A stretch of DNA of 64,000 nt from an uncultured Spirochaetales bacterium. GTDB lineage: Bacteria > Spirochaetota > Spirochaetia > Sphaerochaetales > Sphaerochaetaceae. Both the position numbers and the translations under genes were made by a program. The stretch is taken from contig CASFTW010000009.1 of NCBI GenBank assembly GCA_949297785.1, positions 1 to 64,000 on the forward strand, read 5' to 3'. The notes beneath the pieces were generated by a model. That model was not told the DNA's origin. It saw only the letters and a list, made by a program, of their open reading frames with translations, and ran no database searches. Below, piece by piece: positions 60,433 through 64,000 of the stretch (its first letter is position 1; each line of letters starts with the position of its first letter).

Positions 60433-63354
60433 ATGTATCGAGTGGGTATAGATATCGGATCTACAACTATTAAAGTTGTAGTCCTTGATGAAAACGGGAA
60501 TATTGTTTTCTCGGTATATGAAAGACATTTATCAGAAATCATCGATAAGACAAAGGAAATGCTGGAGAGGATTCTTCCGATCACGGGAGATGAGAAAGTC
60601 AGCATAGCCATTTCAGGCTCCGCCGGCATGGGGCTTGCCACAGACTGCCGCATTCCCTTTGTTCAGGAAGTATATGCGACGCGCAATGCGGCAAAGCATT
60701 ACATTCCCGATACCGATGCAATCATAGAGCTCGGCGGAGAAGATGCGAAAATACTCTTCCTCACAGGCGGGCTTGAAGTCAGGATGAACGGCAGCTGTGC
60801 CGGCGGAACCGGTGCGTTCATCGACCAGATGGCAACCCTGCTGGGCATCGGACGTGATGATATCGAGTATTATGCAGGCAAGGCGACTCAGACCTATACT
60901 ATCGCAAGCCGCTGCGGCGTATTCGCAAAGACGGATGTCCAGCCTCTCATAAACCAGGGTGCGAAAGTTGAGGACATAGCGGCATCGATCCTCGAGGCTG
61001 TCGTGAACCAGACAATCGCAGGACTCGCACAGGGACGCAGGATCAGCGGAAAAGTTGTCTACCTCGGCGGACCGCTCACATTCATCCCGACTCTGAGGAA
61101 GAAGTTCGATGAGGCGCTGCACACAACGGGAATCTGTCCGGAAAACTCCCTTTATTACGTCGCACTCGGAACCGCACTGACAAAGAACTATGATCTTCTC
61201 ACAGTGCAGGAATGCATTGACAGGATCGAATCCTATTCAGGAGAAGGCAAATACGTCCAGTTTGATCCCCTTTTCAGGGATGATGACGATTACAGGGCTT
61301 TCAAGGAGCGTCATGACAGGGACTGCGTAAGGTCAATCGATCCGGCATCATATGTCGGCAAAGGCTATCTGGGAATAGATTCCGGCTCGACCACCATCAA
61401 GATGTGCATCATCTCGGAGAACGGGGAGCTGCTGGTGTCAAGATACAGCCCGAACAACGGAAATCCCGTACAGGCGGTGAAATCATTCCTGACATCTTTC
61501 TATGAGAATTTTCCTTACATAAAGCTTGCAGGAGCAGCTTCCACCGGTTACGGTGAGGATCTCATGAAGGCGGCTTTCCGTCTTGACTGTTCTCTGGTAG
61601 AAACACAGGCCCATTTCATAGGTGCCCGTTTCTTCCTCCCTGAAGTCGATTTCATCATCGACATCGGCGGTCAGGACATGAAATGCTTCAAGATAAGGGA
61701 CGGCAACATCGATGACATCTTCCTCAATGAGGCATGTTCATCCGGTTGCGGTTCGTTCCTCCAGACTTTCGCTGTAGCACTTGGAAAATCAGTAAGCGAC
61801 TTTGCAAATGAAGCCATAAAGTCACAGCACCCTGTCGATCTCGGCTCGCGCTGTACCGTATTCATGAATTCATCTGTCAAGCAGGCCCAGAAAGACGGTG
61901 CCCTGCTGAGCGACATTTCCGCAGGACTTGCCATTTCAGTCGTGAAGAATGCGATCTACAAGGTCATAAGGGCAAGTAGCGCAGAGTCGCTGGGCCGCCA
62001 CATTGTCGTTCAGGGCGGAACATTCCTCAACGATGCTGTCCTCAGGGCTTTCGAGAAAGAAATCAAAGCTGATGTCATAAGACCGAACATCGCGGGACTG
62101 ATGGGTGCCTTCGGAGCCGCGCTTTATGCGAAGAGACACAGCGAGGTTGAGGGAAAGAACGAATCCACGATCCTCACTGAGGGAGAGATAGAGGAACTCA
62201 CCCATGATGTTAAAAGCGTCAAGTGTCAGGGATGCACCAACCACTGTCTCCTGACAATAAACACCTTTGCCGGAGGCAGAAGACTTGTCAGCGGCAACCG
62301 CTGTGAAAAGCCAGTCACGAAGACGAAGGTCGTGGACGCCGAGGAAAGAGACATATATGCATACAAGCAGGAATTGTTTGATGAATATGCCGCAGCGAGG
62401 AATCCTGGTGCAAAGCGGGGAACGATCGGTCTTCCCATGGCGCTCGGAATGTGGGAGCTTCTGCCATTCTGGCACACACTCTTTACAAAGCTCGGCTGGG
62501 ATGTCGTTGTTTCCGACAAGTCAAACAGAGAGCTTTACGTAAAAGGCCAGGGAAGCATTCCCTCCGACACGGTGTGTTTTCCCGCAAAGCTGATGCACGG
62601 CCACATAGAGAATCTTCTGGACAAGGGAGTGGATGCGATCTTCATCCCGTGTTCAAGTTACAATGTGGATGAAGAGAAAGGCACGAACCATTTCAACTGT
62701 CCTGTCGTCGCTTATTACGCGGAGGTTGTCCATTCCAACATGGACATGAGGGGGAAAAAGCTTTACTACCCCTACCTCAGTCTTGAGAATGAGAAGCATC
62801 TTGCAAAACGCATAAGCGAAACATTCTCAATACCGAAGAGAGAGGTCGTCAAAGCCATACGCTGTGCCTTTGACGAACTGGAAGCGTACCACAGGAAAGT
62901 CGTGAAGAGAGGCGAGGAAATCGTGGAGAGAGCACACAGGGACGGCAAGAGAGTCATCGTCCTGTGCGGAAGGCCGTATCATGTGGACAATGAGATCAAT
63001 CACGGAATCGACCGCCTCATCCTCTCCCTTGATGCCTATGTCATCAGCGAAGACAGCATCAGCTACAAGGAGGAAAAGCACGATGTGAGAGTCCTCAACC
63101 AGTGGACATATCATGCCCGTCTTTACGATGCAGCTTATTATGTGAGGGAACGTGATGATATGGACCTTGTCCAGTTCATTTCCTTCGGCTGCGGCCTTGA
63201 TGCTGTCACAAGTGATGAAGTCAGGGAGATCCTCAGGGAAAAGGACAAGATATACACAATGGTGAAGATTGATGAAATCACGAACGTGGGTGCAGTGAAG
63301 ATCAGGCTCAGAAGCCTCTTCGCCGCACTTGAGGAGAAGAAGTCAGATGCCTAG
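60433..63354 (+). CDS. Large 2-hydroxyacyl-CoA dehydratase activase-like protein
   Basis: About 973 residues with two BcrAD/BadFG-type ATPase modules: VGIDIGSTTIKVVVLD at the N-terminus and LGIDSGSTTIKMCIIS near 315. Each has a C-x-x-G-x-G type motif (NGSCAGGTGAFID and NEACSSGCGSFLQ). A C-terminal part of the DUF2229 kind follows, with cysteines CQGCTNHC and an HgdB-like region. Such proteins are annotated as CoA-dehydratase activases of unknown substrate. ATG 60433 was chosen, with TTG 60427 also possible. There is no Shine-Dalgarno, and TATTTT lies about nine bases upstream. The stop overlaps the next gene by 8 bp. Confidence 0.88.
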   Translation: MYRVGIDIGSTTIKVVVLDENGNIVFSVYERHLSEIIDKTKEMLERILPITGDEKVSIAISGSAGMGLATDCRIPFVQEVYATRNAAKHYIPDTDAIIELGGEDAKILFLTGGLEVRMNGSCAGGTGAFIDQMATLLGIGRDDIEYYAGKATQTYTIASRCGVFAKTDVQPLINQGAKVEDIAASILEAVVNQTIAGLAQGRRISGKVVYLGGPLTFIPTLRKKFDEALHTTGICPENSLYYVALGTALTKNYDLLTVQECIDRIESYSGEGKYVQFDPLFRDDDDYRAFKERHDRDCVRSIDPASYVGKGYLGIDSGSTTIKMCIISENGELLVSRYSPNNGNPVQAVKSFLTSFYENFPYIKLAGAASTGYGEDLMKAAFRLDCSLVETQAHFIGARFFLPEVDFIIDIGGQDMKCFKIRDGNIDDIFLNEACSSGCGSFLQTFAVALGKSVSDFANEAIKSQHPVDLGSRCTVFMNSSVKQAQKDGALLSDISAGLAISVVKNAIYKVIRASSAESLGRHIVVQGGTFLNDAVLRAFEKEIKADVIRPNIAGLMGAFGAALYAKRHSEVEGKNESTILTEGEIEELTHDVKSVKCQGCTNHCLLTINTFAGGRRLVSGNRCEKPVTKTKVVDAEERDIYAYKQELFDEYAAARNPGAKRGTIGLPMALGMWELLPFWHTLFTKLGWDVVVSDKSNRELYVKGQGSIPSDTVCFPAKLMHGHIENLLDKGVDAIFIPCSSYNVDEEKGTNHFNCPVVAYYAEVVHSNMDMRGKKLYYPYLSLENEKHLAKRISETFSIPKREVVKAIRCAFDELEAYHRKVVKRGEEIVERAHRDGKRVIVLCGRPYHVDNEINHGIDRLILSLDAYVISEDSISYKEEKHDVRVLNQWTYHARLYDAAYYVRERDDMDLVQFISFGCGLDAVTSDEVREILREKDKIYTMVKIDEITNVGAVKIRLRSLFAALEEKKSDA

Positions 63355-64000
63355 CGTACCATTCACGAAGGAGATGAAGAAGGACTACACCATCCTTATT
63401 CCCAACATGTCTCCCATACATTTCAATATCATGAAGCAGCCCTTCCAGCTTTACGGCTACAAGGTCATCCTGCTGGAGAACTCTTCCCACACAGTCATTG
63501 AGGAAGGTCTGCGTTATGTCCACAACGACATGTGCTACCCCGCCCTTCTCGTGATCGGACAGATGATCGACGCCATTCACAGGGGAATATGCGATCCGGA
63601 CAAGTGTGCGCTCGTCATCAGCCAGACTGGCGGCGGCTGCAGGGCAAGCAACTACTATTTCCTCCTGATAAAGGCACTGGAAAGAGCCGGCTATCCGCAA
63701 ATACCGGTAATCTCGCTCAACCTTCAGGGAATGAACAAGAACCCTGGCTTTGAAATAAAGCCGCAGATGCTCCTTCAGGTTCTCTCCGGCCTCATCTACG
63801 GCGACATGCTCATGCTGCTGTCTCATCAGGTCAGACCGTATGAGGTCAGCAAAGGCGACACTGACAGACTTGTGGAGAAATGGACTGAGTATCTCGGGGA
63901 ATGCTACAGAAAGAACAAAGGTTATCTCGGGCATTACATGAAGAAGAATGTCAACCAGATCTCCGATGATTTTGCGGCAATCAAGGTTGACAGAAGCAGG
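63347..64000 (+). CDS. 2-hydroxyacyl-CoA dehydratase-like subunit (partial, runs off the right edge)
   Basis: The reading frame is open from ATG 63347 to the end of the window (218 codons), overlapping the activase stop as ATGCCTAG. The protein (MPSVPFTKEMKKDYTILIPNMSPIHF...) has NDMCYPALLVIGQMIDAI and SQTGGGCRASNYYFLLIKALERAGYP. This is the HgdB/HgdC-like domain seen at the C-terminus of very large activase-related proteins in other bacteria. Here it is a separate, coupled gene. Confidence 0.85.
   Translation, partial: MPSVPFTKEMKKDYTILIPNMSPIHFNIMKQPFQLYGYKVILLENSSHTVIEEGLRYVHNDMCYPALLVIGQMIDAIHRGICDPDKCALVISQTGGGCRASNYYFLLIKALERAGYPQIPVISLNLQGMNKNPGFEIKPQMLLQVLSGLIYGDMLMLLSHQVRPYEVSKGDTDRLVEKWTEYLGECYRKNKGYLGHYMKKNVNQISDDFAAIKVDRSR

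Overview
The window looks like part of the chromosome of a host-associated (probably gut) spirochaete, most likely in or near Treponema/Sphaerochaetaceae. The evidence is indirect: solute-binding proteins whose signal peptide runs into a Gly-Gly-Ser-Glu-Ser type N-terminus, the long (about 500-residue) form of serine hydroxymethyltransferase, many small lipoproteins, and poly-G tracts beside lipoprotein genes. No rRNA, tRNA, CRISPR array, transposase or integrase was seen.

Positions 1-24200 hold an anaerobic purine/urate-type catabolic block with its selenium-dependent molybdenum hydroxylase machinery. Minus-strand transcription units are ygeW alone; a selenium unit (yedE-like transporter, TusA-like protein, DUF3343 protein, selD, and an 80-residue unknown); a xanthine-dehydrogenase-type unit (Mo subunit, 2Fe-2S subunit, two FAD subunits, xdhD); and ygfK-ssnA-ygeY. 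A plus-strand pair encodes a class V aminotransferase (cysteine desulfurase/selenocysteine lyase type) and an XdhC-family maturation factor, and it converges on a cyuA/yhaM-type cysteine desulfidase. Three of these units (ygeW, xdh, ygfK) carry the same 19-bp tandem TTGTTGC-type element 4-9 bp upstream of a recognisable -35 box. This suggests one shared, probably activator-type, regulon. ygeX and hyuA, usual partners elsewhere, are not in the window.

Positions 24200-35400 hold a low-GC orphan gene (weakly AcrVA2-like), SHMT, an XRE regulator, infA, an Smr-domain protein with a repeated SFADIL motif, an AcuB-like CBS protein, a complete branched-chain amino-acid type ABC transporter (livKHMGF) and an Abi_2 gene fragment.

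Positions 35400-46700 hold proC-serS-pncB, a very acidic small protein, a PF04392 (TrpX-type) ABC transporter, a MATE exporter, and the obgE-nadD-yqeK-lipoprotein-rsfS cluster. The rplU-rpmA pair that normally adjoins obgE is separated from it by two lipoprotein genes with poly-G tracts. Positions 49500-64000 hold an orphan hicB, a TetR regulator, argS, birA, cysE, mtaB, tyrA, aroB, nifS-thiI and a 2-hydroxyacyl-CoA dehydratase activase followed by a partial dehydratase-like subunit.

Two patterns recur. Three lipoprotein genes each have a run of 8-9 G: two between the -35 and -10 boxes, one inside the reading frame just after the lipobox. This is the arrangement expected for phase-variable surface lipoproteins. 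Separately, several genes without a Shine-Dalgarno sequence have a strong -10 box only 6-10 nt upstream of the start codon, as expected for leaderless mRNAs.
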